Below are positions 43,501 through 54,400 of a stretch of DNA of 64,000 nucleotides, one piece after another. The DNA is from Lentzea kentuckyensis. GTDB taxonomy: Bacteria; Actinomycetota; Actinomycetes; Mycobacteriales; Pseudonocardiaceae. The notes under the pieces are model-generated. The model worked only from the letters and a program-made list of their open reading frames with translations, was not told the DNA's origin and did not search any database. Each line of letters starts with the position of its first letter. Positions within the stretch are counted from its first letter, which is position 1. The position numbers were made by a program, and so were the translations under genes. Location: positions 1 to 64,000 of the forward strand of contig NZ_MUYM01000018.1 in the NCBI RefSeq assembly GCF_002150765.1, read 5' to 3'.

Positions 43501-43814
43501 ACTCCGAGGAGTCGGTGACGGTCGCCAACCCGGCCGCCGGCAAGTGGCAGGTCGAGGTGCTCGGCTACGCGATTCCGTCGGGTACCACGGCGTACGACTA
43601 CTTCGACGCCTACATCTCGGCCGGTCTCGGCACGCTGACCGTGAACGACAGCAACGCCGACCACGCCGCCGGTACGTCGTGGGACGTGCCGGGCGTCATC
43701 ACTGCGCTGGGCGCGCCGGGTGCCGGTCGCGTGCTGCGCGGTGAGCTCGAGGTGCGCACGGCGGACGAGAACGTCGTCGGCCGCGGTGCCGTGATCGTCC
43801 AGTCCGTCAGCTAG
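40584..43814 (+). CDS. large secreted S8 subtilisin-like protease
   Basis: A 1,076-residue secreted protease. The signal peptide ends at AIA-QNAP (about residue 31), and an I9-like propeptide spans about residues 50-125. The S8 domain has D183 (VIDSGID), H360 (HGTHVAG) and S554 (NGTSMAAP); the 177 residues between Asp and His include a large insertion with a calcium-type DTDGDGNF segment. The C-terminal half holds beta domains, one resembling pre-peptidase C-terminal domains. GTG 40584 starts the signal peptide. It converges on a lipoprotein gene similar to its propeptide, with a hairpin between them. Confidence 0.92.
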   Translation: MKNWRRRTGTVLLTAVLGTAGFGFAATPAIAQNAPQQPAADKQLDKTDRALVDEAAREGKATVDLLVAAEDGKTDAAVNDLKALGATVQKTEKDVDYVKVTIPRENAEKAAKLASVSTVDVDGLIALDNPRPAGMESPAPQKAPDSKTARTNPYMPTQDTQAAQFATAHPQWDGRGTTIAVIDSGIDLDTPALQKTSTGERKIVDWYNANATNSGDGTWVTMTKTGVVGKFTNGGREWTAPATGGPYSFGLFRETAGDLGTAASETGGDINRDGDRVDAFGVIQDITTKEVFVDTDGDGNFTNNKRMLDYKVKQDVGYFGTDNPATPVVDRVAFVVQTDRSIYDNAGTPYVNLGIAGAAHGTHVAGITSAYKLFDGKMAGAAPGAKLMAIKACLSTPSCTSSGLIDGVLYAARNGADVVNISIGGLPALNDGNNARAELYNRTINEYNVQLFISAGNSGAGANTVGDPSVATDAVSVGSYITSATWLSNYGSTTAQKQSLHGFSSRGPAEDGGFKPNIIAPGSAISTTPRWQAPGPVAGTYTLPAGYAMFNGTSMAAPQATGAAALLVSAFKAEHDGQRPTSAELRYAIQRSANFVSTLGAYEQGAGLFNTNAAWSLLDKHGVPNKVTASVPVNTVLSGLLATPNTGVGIHDREGVTPGQEYTRTYTLTRTTGHDHLETWKVSWKGNDGTFKAAKTVDLPLNTPVQFPVKIKATTAGAHSAVLQLDDVETPGVDVQTLNTVFAAENFNAANKFSVTKSGTIARNQSTSLFVNVPKGTTALKVDMTAGGAEAGKGQVRFLRYTPQGVGFDVNSSTNCYNPDAGAGCGLGTPTSRTVTSPLAGVWEIVVEARRTSDAAEAPYSVTASVLGTSISPNPDTIASATLGTPLNRTYTVTNTQAAFNGRLVAGAVGSAKTDRPSIGLEAKRFDIQVPAGASRLTATIGNPSDAGADLDLELFNCSTGTCVSAGSSADGDSEESVTVANPAAGKWQVEVLGYAIPSGTTAYDYFDAYISAGLGTLTVNDSNADHAAGTSWDVPGVITALGAPGAGRVLRGELEVRTADENVVGRGAVIVQSVS

Positions 43815-43825
43815 CCAGCCTGTCA

Positions 43826-43880
43826 AACCATGAACGGCGCTTTTGTAGACCTCAGGTCCACAAAAGCGCCGTTCATGGTT
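43826..43880. repeat. dispersed palindrome, copy 2 (bidirectional terminator)
   Basis: A 27-base-pair stem with one mismatch and a single central base, 12 bases after the subtilase stop. The stop codon of the convergent lipoprotein lies inside it. It differs from copy 1 at 13161 by three substitutions within the shared core, all synonymous in the frame reading MNGAFVDLRSTKAPFM. Confidence 0.85.
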
Positions 43881-44250
43881 CCGGGAGCCTGTTGCCGAGC
43901 GGTTCGTCCACATCCACTTTGGACACACCGCTGATGAGACGAGCGTCCTCCACCTTGTCGACCGGCATCTCGGCCCGCAGGTAACCGATTCTGGGATCCC
44001 GCGACTCGACGGTCGCGCCCAGCTTCGTCAGTGCCTGCTCGACCTCCTCGTCGCGTCCCGGCTGCACGGAGATCATCAGTGGCACGGTGAGGTGGCCGTC
44101 GCGCTTCGCCTGCTCGATCCGGTTGTCGTCCGGTTTCGCTGAAGACACGACTGGAACCTCCGAGGACAACACGGTCGGCACAGAGGTCCCGTTCGTACCA
44201 CAGCTGCCGAGAGCCAGCGCGCAAAACGCGACGGCGAGCGGTCTTCTCAT
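43873..44250 (-). CDS. lipoprotein resembling a stand-alone subtilase propeptide (candidate inhibitor)
   Basis: A 125-residue predicted lipoprotein with lipobox LGSC at residues 14-17. The mature part (about 44-120) aligns without gaps to the propeptide of the convergent subtilase: both have a TV-L strand, then LGATV, a central Y and VS-VDVD at the end, with roughly 30 percent identity by eye over about 76 positions. Subtilase propeptides are chaperones and tight inhibitors, so this could be a cell-bound inhibitor protecting the producer. That role is inference. A 4-base gap separates it from the upstream MFS gene on the same strand. Confidence 0.72.
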   Translation of the reverse strand: MRRPLAVAFCALALGSCGTNGTSVPTVLSSEVPVVSSAKPDDNRIEQAKRDGHLTVPLMISVQPGRDEEVEQALTKLGATVESRDPRIGYLRAEMPVDKVEDARLISGVSKVDVDEPLGNRLPEP

Positions 44251-44254
44251 GCGT

Positions 44255-45601
44255 CTAGGACGGAACGCTCTCCGCGAGCGGTTGCATCCGGGTTTCCGGC
44301 ACCACGAACATCATCACGAGCACGCCGCCCACCACCACGACACCGATCGCCGCGAAGGTCAGCGGCAGCCCGAGAAGCGGCCACAGGATCGCCCCGAACA
44401 GCACCGGCACGAATCCCGCCCCGATCCGGCTGATCGTCGACGCCCAGCCGAACCCGCTGGCCCGCAGGTGCGTCGGGTACAGCTCCGGCGCGAACGCGTA
44501 CAGCGCGGGGATCGCGATCTGGATCAACGCCCCGTAGAGCGTGATCCACACTTTCGCGGCCGTGTCGACGTTGATCTGCACGGCGAACATGACCAGGGCC
44601 ACCGACGCGAGCGGCGCGGTCACCGCGATGACCCACTTGCGCCCGAACACGTCCACGAGCCAGGCGCTGATCAACGCCGCCACGATGCCCACCGCCACGG
44701 TCCCGGTCGTGACCATGAACGCCGCGTACGTGCCGTACCCCTGCGCCTTGAGGATGCTCGGCAGCCACGTGACGGCGCCGTAGTACAGCAGGAACACGGC
44801 GAGGAACATCAACCACATCGCGCCCGTGCGCCGCGGGTCGAACCGCCAGATGTCCTTGAGCTGCGTGAACATCGCCCTGGCAGACAGCCGCTGGGCCTGC
44901 TGCGGGTCAGGCAGCCGCCATTGCTCCGGTGGCGCCCCGGTACGGGCGATCAGCCCGTCCACGACCTGTCTGGCCTCGTCGGCACGGCCCTTGGCGACCA
45001 GGAAGATCGGCGACTCCGGCACGCCCCGGCGAATCCAGAACAGCAGCAGCGCCGGCAGCACCATCGTGAGCATCAGCACCCGCCAGCTGCCCAGGTCGGC
45101 GAGGAAGGCGGCGGTCAGCCCGCACAGCGTGGCGCCGAGCGGCCAGAACCCGTCCATCGCGGCCAGCACCCGCCCGCGCACCCTGGTCGGCGTGAACTCG
45201 CTGACCAGCGCGAAGTCGACCGGGATGCATCCGCCGAGGCCGACCCCGGCCAGGAACCGGAACACGCAGAACGTCACGAAGTCCGGTGACGCCGCCCCGG
45301 CCACCGTGAACACCGAGAACATCAGGATCGTGAGGCTGAACGCCTTCTTGCGCCCGATGGTGTCCGCGATCGAGCCCCACAGGAAGGCCCCGGCCGCCAT
45401 CCCGATCAGGTTCGCCGTGCCGACCCACCCGCGTTCGCCGAGGCTCAGCCCCCACTCGGCGCTGACCAGCGGGATCAGGAACGCGTTGAGCGTGACGTCC
45501 CACGCGTCGAACAGGAATCCGAGCCCGCCGATGACGAAGATCGTGCCCTGTGCGCGCCACCGCCACGGCAGGCTCTGGACGACCTGGTCCCCGGTTCTCA
45601 T
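44255..45601 (-). CDS. MFS transporter, sugar/aromatic-acid porter family
   Basis: A 448-residue transporter with 12 membrane segments and sugar-porter-family motifs: GSIADTIGRKKAF (loop 2-3), FRFLAGVGLGGCIPVDFALVSEFTPTRVRG, PESPIFLVAKGR, and VDVFGRKWV in the second half. It would import a sugar, sugar acid or aromatic acid with protons. It is followed 4 bases later by the propeptide-like lipoprotein, so the two are probably co-transcribed; whether they work together is unclear. Confidence 0.88.
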   Translation of the reverse strand: MRTGDQVVQSLPWRWRAQGTIFVIGGLGFLFDAWDVTLNAFLIPLVSAEWGLSLGERGWVGTANLIGMAAGAFLWGSIADTIGRKKAFSLTILMFSVFTVAGAASPDFVTFCVFRFLAGVGLGGCIPVDFALVSEFTPTRVRGRVLAAMDGFWPLGATLCGLTAAFLADLGSWRVLMLTMVLPALLLFWIRRGVPESPIFLVAKGRADEARQVVDGLIARTGAPPEQWRLPDPQQAQRLSARAMFTQLKDIWRFDPRRTGAMWLMFLAVFLLYYGAVTWLPSILKAQGYGTYAAFMVTTGTVAVGIVAALISAWLVDVFGRKWVIAVTAPLASVALVMFAVQINVDTAAKVWITLYGALIQIAIPALYAFAPELYPTHLRASGFGWASTISRIGAGFVPVLFGAILWPLLGLPLTFAAIGVVVVGGVLVMMFVVPETRMQPLAESVPS

Positions 45602-45658
45602 CCGCTCAGTGTGGTGGATCCCGCGCGGATCGTCGCGGCCAGCGGTTGCCCGCTCCGG

Positions 45659-48340
45659 CTAACGCGCCAGCAGCGCTTCCAGCCGGTCGGCCTCCGCGGT
45701 ACGCCCGTGGACGCGGTGCAGCCGCAGCGCCTCGCGCCACGCGTTCTCGGCCTGGCCTCGGTCACCCGCCTCCGAGTGGGCCGCGCCGAGCCGTTCGAGG
45801 CTGAGCGCCACGTGGTTGTTGTGGCCCAGCTCGTCGAACAGGGCCACGGCCTCGCGGTAGTAGCTGACCGCCTCGGCGAACTGACCGCTGTGGTGGTGGA
45901 TGTAGCCGAGACTGTCCAGCGTCTCGCCTTCGCCGTTGCGGTTGTCGTGGTGGCGGTGCAGCGCCAGCGCTTCCAGGCAGTGGGCGCGTGCCTCGTCGAA
46001 CCGGCCGAGCAGCGCGGAGATCCACCCGAGCTGGTTGAGCGCGCTGGCCGCCCAGTGCGGTTCGGTGCCGGCGCGGTACAGCTCCAGTGCGGCGGTGGCG
46101 AGCTCGTGGGCCCCGACGAGGTCGCCCTCCCTGCCCACGGCCTGGGCGAGCGTCATGTTGGCGTGCGCCTGGCTGACGGTGTCACCGAGCTCTCCGGCGA
46201 GCTCGACGGCCTGCCGCAGGTAGCCCTTGGCCTCGTCCGTGCGGCCCGCTGACGCGCAGGTGTGGCCGAGGTTGCGCAGCGCGCGCACACCGATCGCCAG
46301 GTCGCCGATGGCCCGTGCGGAACGCAGACCGATTTGCAAGGCGGCGATGTGCGTGTCCGAGTCGCACCAGCGGAAGTGGAACGTGTCCAGCACGGCGGCG
46401 AGCTGCCACGCCTGCGCGTGCCAGCCCTGGTCGGCCGCCAGCCGCTGGGACGCGAGCACCGCGCGGTGTTCCGCGGTCAGCCAGCCGAGCGCGTCCGTCA
46501 GTGCGACCGGGCGGCTGCCTTCGACGGGCGGGCCGATCTCGACGGCCGGGCGGTCGGGGTCGAGCAGCTTGTCCGCGGCGTGCGCGGTCCTCAGGTAGTG
46601 GTCGACCACGCGGCGCAACGCGGTGGTGCGCACGTCCGCGTCGAGCTCGCGGGTCGCGCGTTCGGCCGCGTACAGGCGGACCAGGTCGTGCATGCGGTAG
46701 CGGGCGTCGGCCGACCGGGTCACCAGGTTCGCGGCCACGAGGTCGTCCGCGGGCTGCGGGAACAACGCCGCCAGGGCCTCCTCGCCGATGTCGTCACCCG
46801 GCGCGAGGGCGATGAGGCCGACCAGGGTGACCGCCTCGGGCGGCAGGGCGCGATACGACCAGGAGAGCACCGCGCGCAGGTTGAGGTCGGTCTCGCCCGC
46901 GTCCAGCCCGTCCAGGCGGTGGGACCGCAGCTCGGTGGCCATCGACCCGAGGGACAACGACGGGTGCACGGCGGCGCGCGCGGCGACGATGCCCAGTGCC
47001 AGCGGCAGGCCGGCGCACAGCGTCAGCAGCTCCTTGACGGCGGCGGGTTCGGCGGCGACGCGCGCCTCGCCCAGGTGGCCGACGAGCAACGCGACCGCGT
47101 CGTCGTCGGACAGCACGTCCAGCGGCACCGACAACGCGCCGTGCGTCGCGACCAGCCCGGTCAGCGGGCGGCGGCTGGTGATCAGCGTGGTGCAGCTGGG
47201 ACTGCCGGGCAGCAGCGGAGTCACCTGCGCGGTCTCCGCCGCGTTGTCCAGCAGCACCAGCATCCGCCTGCCCGCGATCCGGCTGCGGTACAGCGCGGCC
47301 TGGTCGTCGACCGAACCGGGGATGTCGTCGGCCGCGACGCCGAGCGCGCCGAGGAAGCCGCGCAGCGCGGCGGTCGGCGGCAGCGGGTCCGTCTTCGGGT
47401 CGAAGCCGCGCAGGTTCACGTACAGCTGGCCGTCCGGGAACTCCGTGGCGTTGTCGTGCGCCCACTGCAGGGCGAGCCACGTCTTGCCGATTCCGCCACC
47501 GCCGCCGATAGCCGAGATCACGGCGGTGCCGGAACGCCTGGCGGACAACGCTTCCAACTCGTCGGAGCGGCCGGCGAACAGGCCGGGGCGCGGGGGCAGC
47601 TGCCGGGGCACGTTGCTCGCGGTGAGCTGGTCGCCGGACAGGATCCGCTGGTGCAGCTCGCGCAACGGCTGGCCGGGATCGGTGCCCAGCTCATCGGCGA
47701 GCCGCGTGCGGAACGCCCGGTAGTGCGCCATCGCGTCGCTGGACCGCCCGGCGAGGTGCAGGGCGGTCATCAGCTGGCCCGCCACCCGCTCGTCGAACGG
47801 GTGCTCGGCCGCACGGGCGGGCAGATCGGTCAGCAGCTCCGCGTGCTCACCCAGCCTCAGCAGCACGTCGGCGTGGTCCATTTCGGCCGCGAACCGCTGC
47901 CGTCGCAACGACTCCCGCACGCCTTGCGCCCACGGCGTGTCCTGCCCGGAGAGCGGTTCCCCGCGCCACAGGCCGAACGCCTGCCGGAACAGTTCGGCCG
48001 CCCGGTCGTCAGAGGCGGCCCTGGCCTCGCCGATCAGCCGGGTGAACCGGTGCACGTCGACGTCGTCGGGATCGACCGCGAGGAGGTAACCGCCCGACTG
48101 CCTGCCGATCTCGATGCCGGCCTTGCGGATCCGGGTCAGGTAGGAGAACAGCGTGCCGCGCGCGGTCAGCGGCGGGTGGTCGCCCCACACCCGGTCGACC
48201 AGCTGGTCCGCGGTCACCGGTGTGTTCACGTGCATCAGCAGCACGGCAAGCACCCACCGCTGCCGCGCGTGCCCGATTTCGACGTTTACATCCTGATTTA
48301 GGGCTCTGATCTCGCCCAGGAGACCGAATTGCACGCCCAT
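45659..48340 (-). CDS. AfsR/SARP-family regulator (BTAD, NB-ARC, TPR)
   Basis: An 893-residue regulator. The N-terminal OmpR-type DNA-binding domain (about 1-95) is followed by the bacterial transcriptional activation domain (about 95-240), an NB-ARC ATPase (Walker A GGGGGIGKTWLALQWA; LVLLDNA; GLPLALGIVAARAA) and C-terminal TPRs (ALNQLGWISALLGRFDEARA and following). This AfsR-like architecture controls secondary metabolism or development. It is divergent from the Rhs gene. GTTCAA repeats 11 bases apart lie beside its start and could be its own site. A -10 TAAAAT (48374-48369) is visible. Confidence 0.93.
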   Translation of the reverse strand: MGVQFGLLGEIRALNQDVNVEIGHARQRWVLAVLLMHVNTPVTADQLVDRVWGDHPPLTARGTLFSYLTRIRKAGIEIGRQSGGYLLAVDPDDVDVHRFTRLIGEARAASDDRAAELFRQAFGLWRGEPLSGQDTPWAQGVRESLRRQRFAAEMDHADVLLRLGEHAELLTDLPARAAEHPFDERVAGQLMTALHLAGRSSDAMAHYRAFRTRLADELGTDPGQPLRELHQRILSGDQLTASNVPRQLPPRPGLFAGRSDELEALSARRSGTAVISAIGGGGGIGKTWLALQWAHDNATEFPDGQLYVNLRGFDPKTDPLPPTAALRGFLGALGVAADDIPGSVDDQAALYRSRIAGRRMLVLLDNAAETAQVTPLLPGSPSCTTLITSRRPLTGLVATHGALSVPLDVLSDDDAVALLVGHLGEARVAAEPAAVKELLTLCAGLPLALGIVAARAAVHPSLSLGSMATELRSHRLDGLDAGETDLNLRAVLSWSYRALPPEAVTLVGLIALAPGDDIGEEALAALFPQPADDLVAANLVTRSADARYRMHDLVRLYAAERATRELDADVRTTALRRVVDHYLRTAHAADKLLDPDRPAVEIGPPVEGSRPVALTDALGWLTAEHRAVLASQRLAADQGWHAQAWQLAAVLDTFHFRWCDSDTHIAALQIGLRSARAIGDLAIGVRALRNLGHTCASAGRTDEAKGYLRQAVELAGELGDTVSQAHANMTLAQAVGREGDLVGAHELATAALELYRAGTEPHWAASALNQLGWISALLGRFDEARAHCLEALALHRHHDNRNGEGETLDSLGYIHHHSGQFAEAVSYYREAVALFDELGHNNHVALSLERLGAAHSEAGDRGQAENAWREALRLHRVHGRTAEADRLEALLAR

Positions 48341-48344
48341 CCCC

Positions 48345-48375
48345 GTTCAATGTTTGTTCAAGATCGTCATTTTAT
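48345..48375. promoter_or_regulatory. SARP-type direct repeats and -10 between the SARP and Rhs genes
   Basis: GTTCAA occurs at 48345-48350 and 48356-48361, an 11-base period as bound by SARP and OmpR-type winged helices. TAAAAT on the minus strand (48374-48369) is a good -10 for the SARP gene. The repeats lie around its expected start point and about 90 bases upstream of the Rhs ATG. Confidence 0.5.
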
Positions 48376-48451
48376 GTTCCCGCGTGAGCTCTGAACAGGG
48401 CCTCGGCACCCGCGTGTGCTCGCACGTGTGTGCCTTGAAGAGGGGGACTTC

Positions 48452-51400
48452 ATGGGAAAAAGAGTCGTGGTCGCCGTGGTGGCGGCCGTGTTGCTCTCCT
48501 CCGTCGAGGTGGTGTTGGTGCCATCTGGTGCATCCGCCGCCCCGATCGCCAAGAATCCGCGTGAGGTGGCGCTGCTCAAAAGCGCCACCGGCCGGAACGA
48601 GCCCGCCGCGAAACAGGTGGGCGATTTCACGCCGCTGGCCACGTCGAAGGCAAGCCATTTCGACGCCAAGCGGTCGAAACTGGTCTCGCGGTCGATGTTC
48701 ACCGAGGAGTACGAGAACCCGGACGGCACCCGGACCGTCAAGCAGTCGACCGCGCCGCTGAACGTGCGCGACGCCGCCGGCGCGTGGCAGCCGGTGGACA
48801 CCGGTCTGCAGGTGGACGGGAAGTCGCAGCGCGCCAAGGCCAAGCGGCATCCGCTCGACCCCTCGTTCGCGGGCAGGGCGAACGATGGCGCCGTGCTGTC
48901 CGTGCAGGTCGACGAGCACAAGGTCGCGCTGGCGCTGGACCAGGCCAAGCCGGCCACCGCGAAGGTCGACGGCGACCGGGTGAGCTACGCCGACGTCGCA
49001 CCGGACACCGACCTGGACTACGAGGTCGAGTCCGGCCAGGTCAAGGAGACGATCAAGGTCAAGCGGCCGGGCCGGTCGTCGTGGCGGTTCCGGCTCGACA
49101 CCGGCGGCCTGACCCCGCGCGTCGAGAACGGCGCGGTGCTGCTCGCCGACGGCGCGGGCGCGGTCAAGCTGGTGATCCCGCCGGTCGAGACCTGGGACTC
49201 CTCCGGCAAGGACGGGCAGGCGCCCGCGACGACCGGTGGCACCTACGCCGTCGAACGGGACGGGAACGCCTGGTCGTTGACCGTCGGCGTCGACGAGAAG
49301 TGGCTCAACGACCCGAAGCGCGTGTACCCGGTGAGCGTCGACCCGACCTTCACCTACGGCGTCAAGGAGTCGCACACCTACCGCTCCGACGGCTACACCT
49401 GCGACAACTGCGGCCTGCGCATCGGCAACAGCCAGGCCAAGGGCGACACGTACAACCGCAGCTGGTTCTTCATCGACTACTCGCCGCTCTTCGGCAAGAA
49501 CGTCGTGGGCGCGCGGCTCGACGTCACCCGTGACACCAGCACCACCGGGTCGATCAAGACCTGGGGCGCCGGGCTCTACCACGCGAGTGACCGCAACATC
49601 AACGGACTCGGCCAGTACCTCGCGGGCGCGCTCGTCGGTGACGAAGGTTCCTTCAGCAGCAACGACTTCACGAACTTCCTGCGCACCAGGGTCAACGCGC
49701 GCGACCTCAACGTCGCGTTCATGATGACCGGCACCGAGCAGGCGGGTACCTGGACCTACAAGCACCTCAACGCCACCCTGGTCGTCGACACCGGCACCGC
49801 GCCACCCGCGCCCGCGCTCGTCGCGCCCGCGGACGGCAGCGTGCTGACCGGGCTCACGCCGACGCTCTCGGTCAGCCCGGTGACCGACCCGGACGGCGAC
49901 GCGGTCAAGTACTGCTTCAAGATCGCCACCGGTTCGGACGCGCAGTCCGGCGTCGTGGTCGACTCCGGCTGCCTCCCGACTCCGGACTGGCAGGTGCCCG
50001 CGGGCGTGCTGCAGGACGGTGTCGCCTACACCTGGCGCGCGTCCGCCTACTCCGGTTCGACCATGGTCACGCCGACCTGGGTCGGCCACGTCAAGGTGGA
50101 CCAGCGGATCGGCAACCACGGACCGTCCCCTGTGGACACCGTCGGCCCGATCGCGGTGAACCTCGCCAACGGCAACGTCCAGACGTCCGAGACCACGCCG
50201 ACGTTCGTCACGGTCGGCGGCAACGCGGGCTTGACGTTCAGTTACAACTCGCAGCAGCGCGACGTCAAGGGGCTGCGCGCGCAGTACTTCAACGACCTGA
50301 GCCACAACGGCATCATCAACCCCGGCCAGCAGCCCGTGCTGGTGCGGACCGAGCCGCAGGTCAACGTCTCGTGGGGCACGGACTCCCCGTTCGCGCCCGC
50401 GCTGGGCGCCGACTGGTTCGTCGTGCGCTGGGAGGGTTTCTTCCAGGCGCCCTTCACGGCCAAGTACAAGTTCGCCGGCCTGCACGACGACGGCGCCGAG
50501 GTGTTCATCAACAACACCAAGATCTACGACGGTGACGGCGCCAGCGACGTGAACTGGGCCGCGGGCACCGAGGTCGCGCTGACCGCCGGCCAGCGCGTGC
50601 CGATCAAGGTGGAACTGCAGGAGATCACCAGCGGGTCGCAGATGCGCCTGTTCGTCCGCACCACCGACGCCGAGGCCGTGCCGCCGCAGATCGTGCCGGC
50701 CGACTGGCTGTTCAGCAGCGACCTGCCCGCGTTGCCGCAGGGCTGGACGTTGTCCGCGGATCTCGACGGCAGCGGCGTCAACTACACCACGGCACAGGTC
50801 ACCGACCAGAACGTGGTGCTGACCGACGCCTCGGGCGGCAAGCACACGTGGACGAAGAAGAGTTCGGGTGGCTACACCGCACCCGAGGGTGAGGACGGCG
50901 TGCTTTCGCTCGACACGGCCGGTCTGGTCACGTTGAACGAGGGCGGCACCATCTTCACGTTCCGCGCGGACGGCAAGCTCGACACCCAGTACTCGGTCGC
51001 GGACTCGCGCAAACCCGCCACGCTGCAGAACGTCTACGACGGCGGCACCCCCGCGCGGCTCACGCAGATCAAGGACCCGGTCAGCGGCCGCGCGCACGTG
51101 TTGCACTACAACAGGTCCGGTGACGACTGCTACGGCGGTGCCACGCCACCGTCCGGTGCCGATCCCGCCCCGCCGGCCCAGATGCTCTGCCGAGTGTCCT
51201 ATTGGGACGGTACGGAGACGCGGATCTGGTACAACGGCGGCCACCTGTCGCGGATCGAGGACCCGGGCTCGCAGGTCACCGACTACGGCTACACCGGCGA
51301 CCTGCTCGACCAGGTGCGGCCCTCGCTGATCAACGACTGGATCGCGGCCGACCCGGCTGGGCGAGCCGGTCTCACCGACATCGCCGCGAAGATCGAGTAC

Positions 51401-54400
51401 GACCAGTCGACCGGCAAGGCCAAGGCCACCAAGGTGACCGCGCCGGCAGCGGCACCTGGCAAGCCGCGCGCGACGCACACCTACGGCTACGACCCGGCGA
51501 ACCGGCAGACGTCCATCGCCGCCGCTGGGCACGCCCAGCCCAGCCGCGTCACCTACGACGACGCCGACCGGTTGCTGACCTCGACCGACGGCACCGGCCG
51601 GACGACGCGGCAGAGCTGGAACGCCAAGGACAAGATGCTCTCGTCCACGGACTCCGCCGGTCGCATGTCGACCACGGAGTACGACTACGCGGACCGGCCG
51701 GTCGGCCAGTACGGCCCCGCACCCGCCTCCTGCTTCGCCGGTCAGATCCCGACCGGTGCGTGCTGGGACAAGGTGCCCGCCACGACCACGAAGTACGACG
51801 AGGGCATGAAGGGGCTCAGCGCGTCGTTCTACGACAACACCACGCTGGCCGGGGTGCCGAAGGTCGTCATGACCGGCGTCGGCACCGCGGACGGAACGCT
51901 GGCGGCCAACTGGGGCTGGGAACGCGGGCATCCGCCGAACATGCCGAACGACGTGTTCTCCGCCCGGTTCACCGGAGAGATCGTCTTCCCGGCGGGCGGC
52001 GAGTACACGCTGCGCGCGTTCGTGGACGACGGCATCCGGATGTGGATCGACGACGCGTTGGTGATCGACGACTGGAAGCACGTCGACACGGCCACCTGGC
52101 GGGAGGCCAAGACCACCAGCCCGACGGTGGGCGCGGTGAAGCGCATCCGGATCGACTACCTCAACGACGTGGGCTACTCGAGGATCGAGCTGCACTGGAC
52201 CACCCCGTTCGGCACGCAGGAGATCGTCCCGGGCCACCTGCTGCGTCCTCGCTACGGCCTCGCCACCACGACGACCGGTGCGGAGTCGGCAGGGGTGCCG
52301 GACAAGGTCGGCGCGGTCCGGTACGACGGCGGCCTCGACCCGGTCTACGGGCTCGCCACGTCGAACGTCGCCGACCCGAACGGGCAGGCACTGGCGCAGA
52401 GCACCGGGTATGAGGCGCCCGGCAGCGGCTACCTGCGCGTCACCACCAAGTCCCAGCCCACCGGCGCGCAGACGACCAACACCTACTACGGGGACAACGA
52501 GACCAGGGCCAATCCCTGTGTCCCCGGCAGCCCCGCCGTCAACCAGGCGGGTGCGCTGAAGCAGACGACCTCGGCGCGCACCGACGAGCAGATCTACGAC
52601 GCCTCGGGCCGTGTGGTGGCCAAGGCGGTCGCCGGAGACTGGCAGTGCACGGAGTACGACGCCAGGGACCGGGTGGTCAAGCAGACCTTCCCGGCGAGTT
52701 CGACCGATGGCGCCAGGACCGTCAACCACACGTACGGCGTGAACGGTGACCCGCTGACGTCGACGACGGCCGACCACAACGGCACGGTCACCGCGTCGGT
52801 CGACCTGCTCGGCCGGACCGTCCGCCACACGGACGTGCACGGCACGAAGACCGTGATCGAGTACGACCAGAACGGACGGGTCGTCAGCACCACGACGACG
52901 CCGCCGAACCCGGCCGACAGCCCGATCGTCAGCTCGTTCACCTACGACGACGCGGACCGGCTGCTCACCACCAAGGTGGGCACGACCGTGCTGGCCACCA
53001 GCACGTACGACGCGGCGGGCGAGCTCGCGTCCGTCGACTACGCCAACGGCTCGAAGCTGAGCGCCATCGGCAAGGACGAGGCGGGCCGGGCGACGTCGCT
53101 CACCTGGCTGACCTCGGACGGCAAGCAGGTGGTGTCGGCGGTGACCCGGACGAAGAGAGGAACGATCGTCGACGAGTCGCTCGGCGGGGCGGACCCGAAC
53201 CCGAACGGCGCCAACTACGTCTACGACGCGACGGGCCGGATGACCCAGGCCTGGGTGCCCGGTCACCACTACACCTACGACTTCACGTCGTCGGCGCCGT
53301 CTGGCTGTCCATCCGGGACGGTGGGCAACGCCGGCCTGAACACCAACCGCGTGCGGTTGCAGGACGAGACCGCGGCGGGCCCGGTGCTGACCGGCTACTG
53401 CTACGACGCGCAGGACCGGTTGCTCGCCACCACCGGTACGAACCCGATGACCGGGTTCACCTACGACAAGCAGGGCAACACGACCCAGTTCACGGCGGGA
53501 GCGACGACCACGTACCTCGACTTCGACGGTGCGGGCCGCAACACCAAGGCGCGCAACACCGGTACCGACCCGGCGAGCGTCGCGTACCTGCGCGACGCGA
53601 CCAACCGGATCGTCCGTCGTGACACGACGCAGGGCGACACGATCGCGTCCGTGCTCTACAGCTACACGGCGGCAGGCGACTCGAGCGACCTGGCGCTGGA
53701 CGCGAACAAGAAGCTGCTCTCCACGACGATCAGCCTGCCCGGTGGCGTGCTGTACACGGCGGCGGCCCAGATGACCTGGGACCACCCGTCCGTGCGCGGC
53801 GACCTCGTCCTCACCACGGACGCGGGCGGCAAGCAGAGCGGCGGCCTGCGTTCCTACGCGCCGTTCGGTGAGCCGTTGAACGACGTGCCGGACAACCAGC
53901 CGGGCAAGATGGACTACGGCTGGCTCGGGCAGCACCAGCGTCCGTACGAGCACGCGGGTTCGCTCGCGCTCGTGCAGATGGGTGCCCGGCCGTACAGCCC
54001 GGTCCTCGGTCGGTTCCTCGCGATGGACCCGGTGGAGGGCGGTTCCGCCAACGACTACGACTACGTGGGCGCGAACCCGGTGAACGACACCGACCTCGAC
54101 GGCCAGTGGTCGCTGAAGTGGCGGTGGCGCGTGCCCTCCATCCGCAACGTCGGCAGGCGCCTCTTCTACGCCGCTCGTTTCGCGCGGAACCTCCCGTTCA
54201 CCGCGTTGTCCGTGGGATGGGCGAAGCTGTGGGGCGGGCGCTGCTCCAGGGCGCCCGGCCTGATGATCCACTGCACCCGGATGCGGTGGGGCTACGGGAC
54301 ACGTGGGGGCGTGACCATCGGCAACACGTACCTCACCCCGTCCGCGAGGGTGAGCGGCCCGGTGGCCAGGCACGAGTCGGTGCACGCGACCCAGTGGGGG

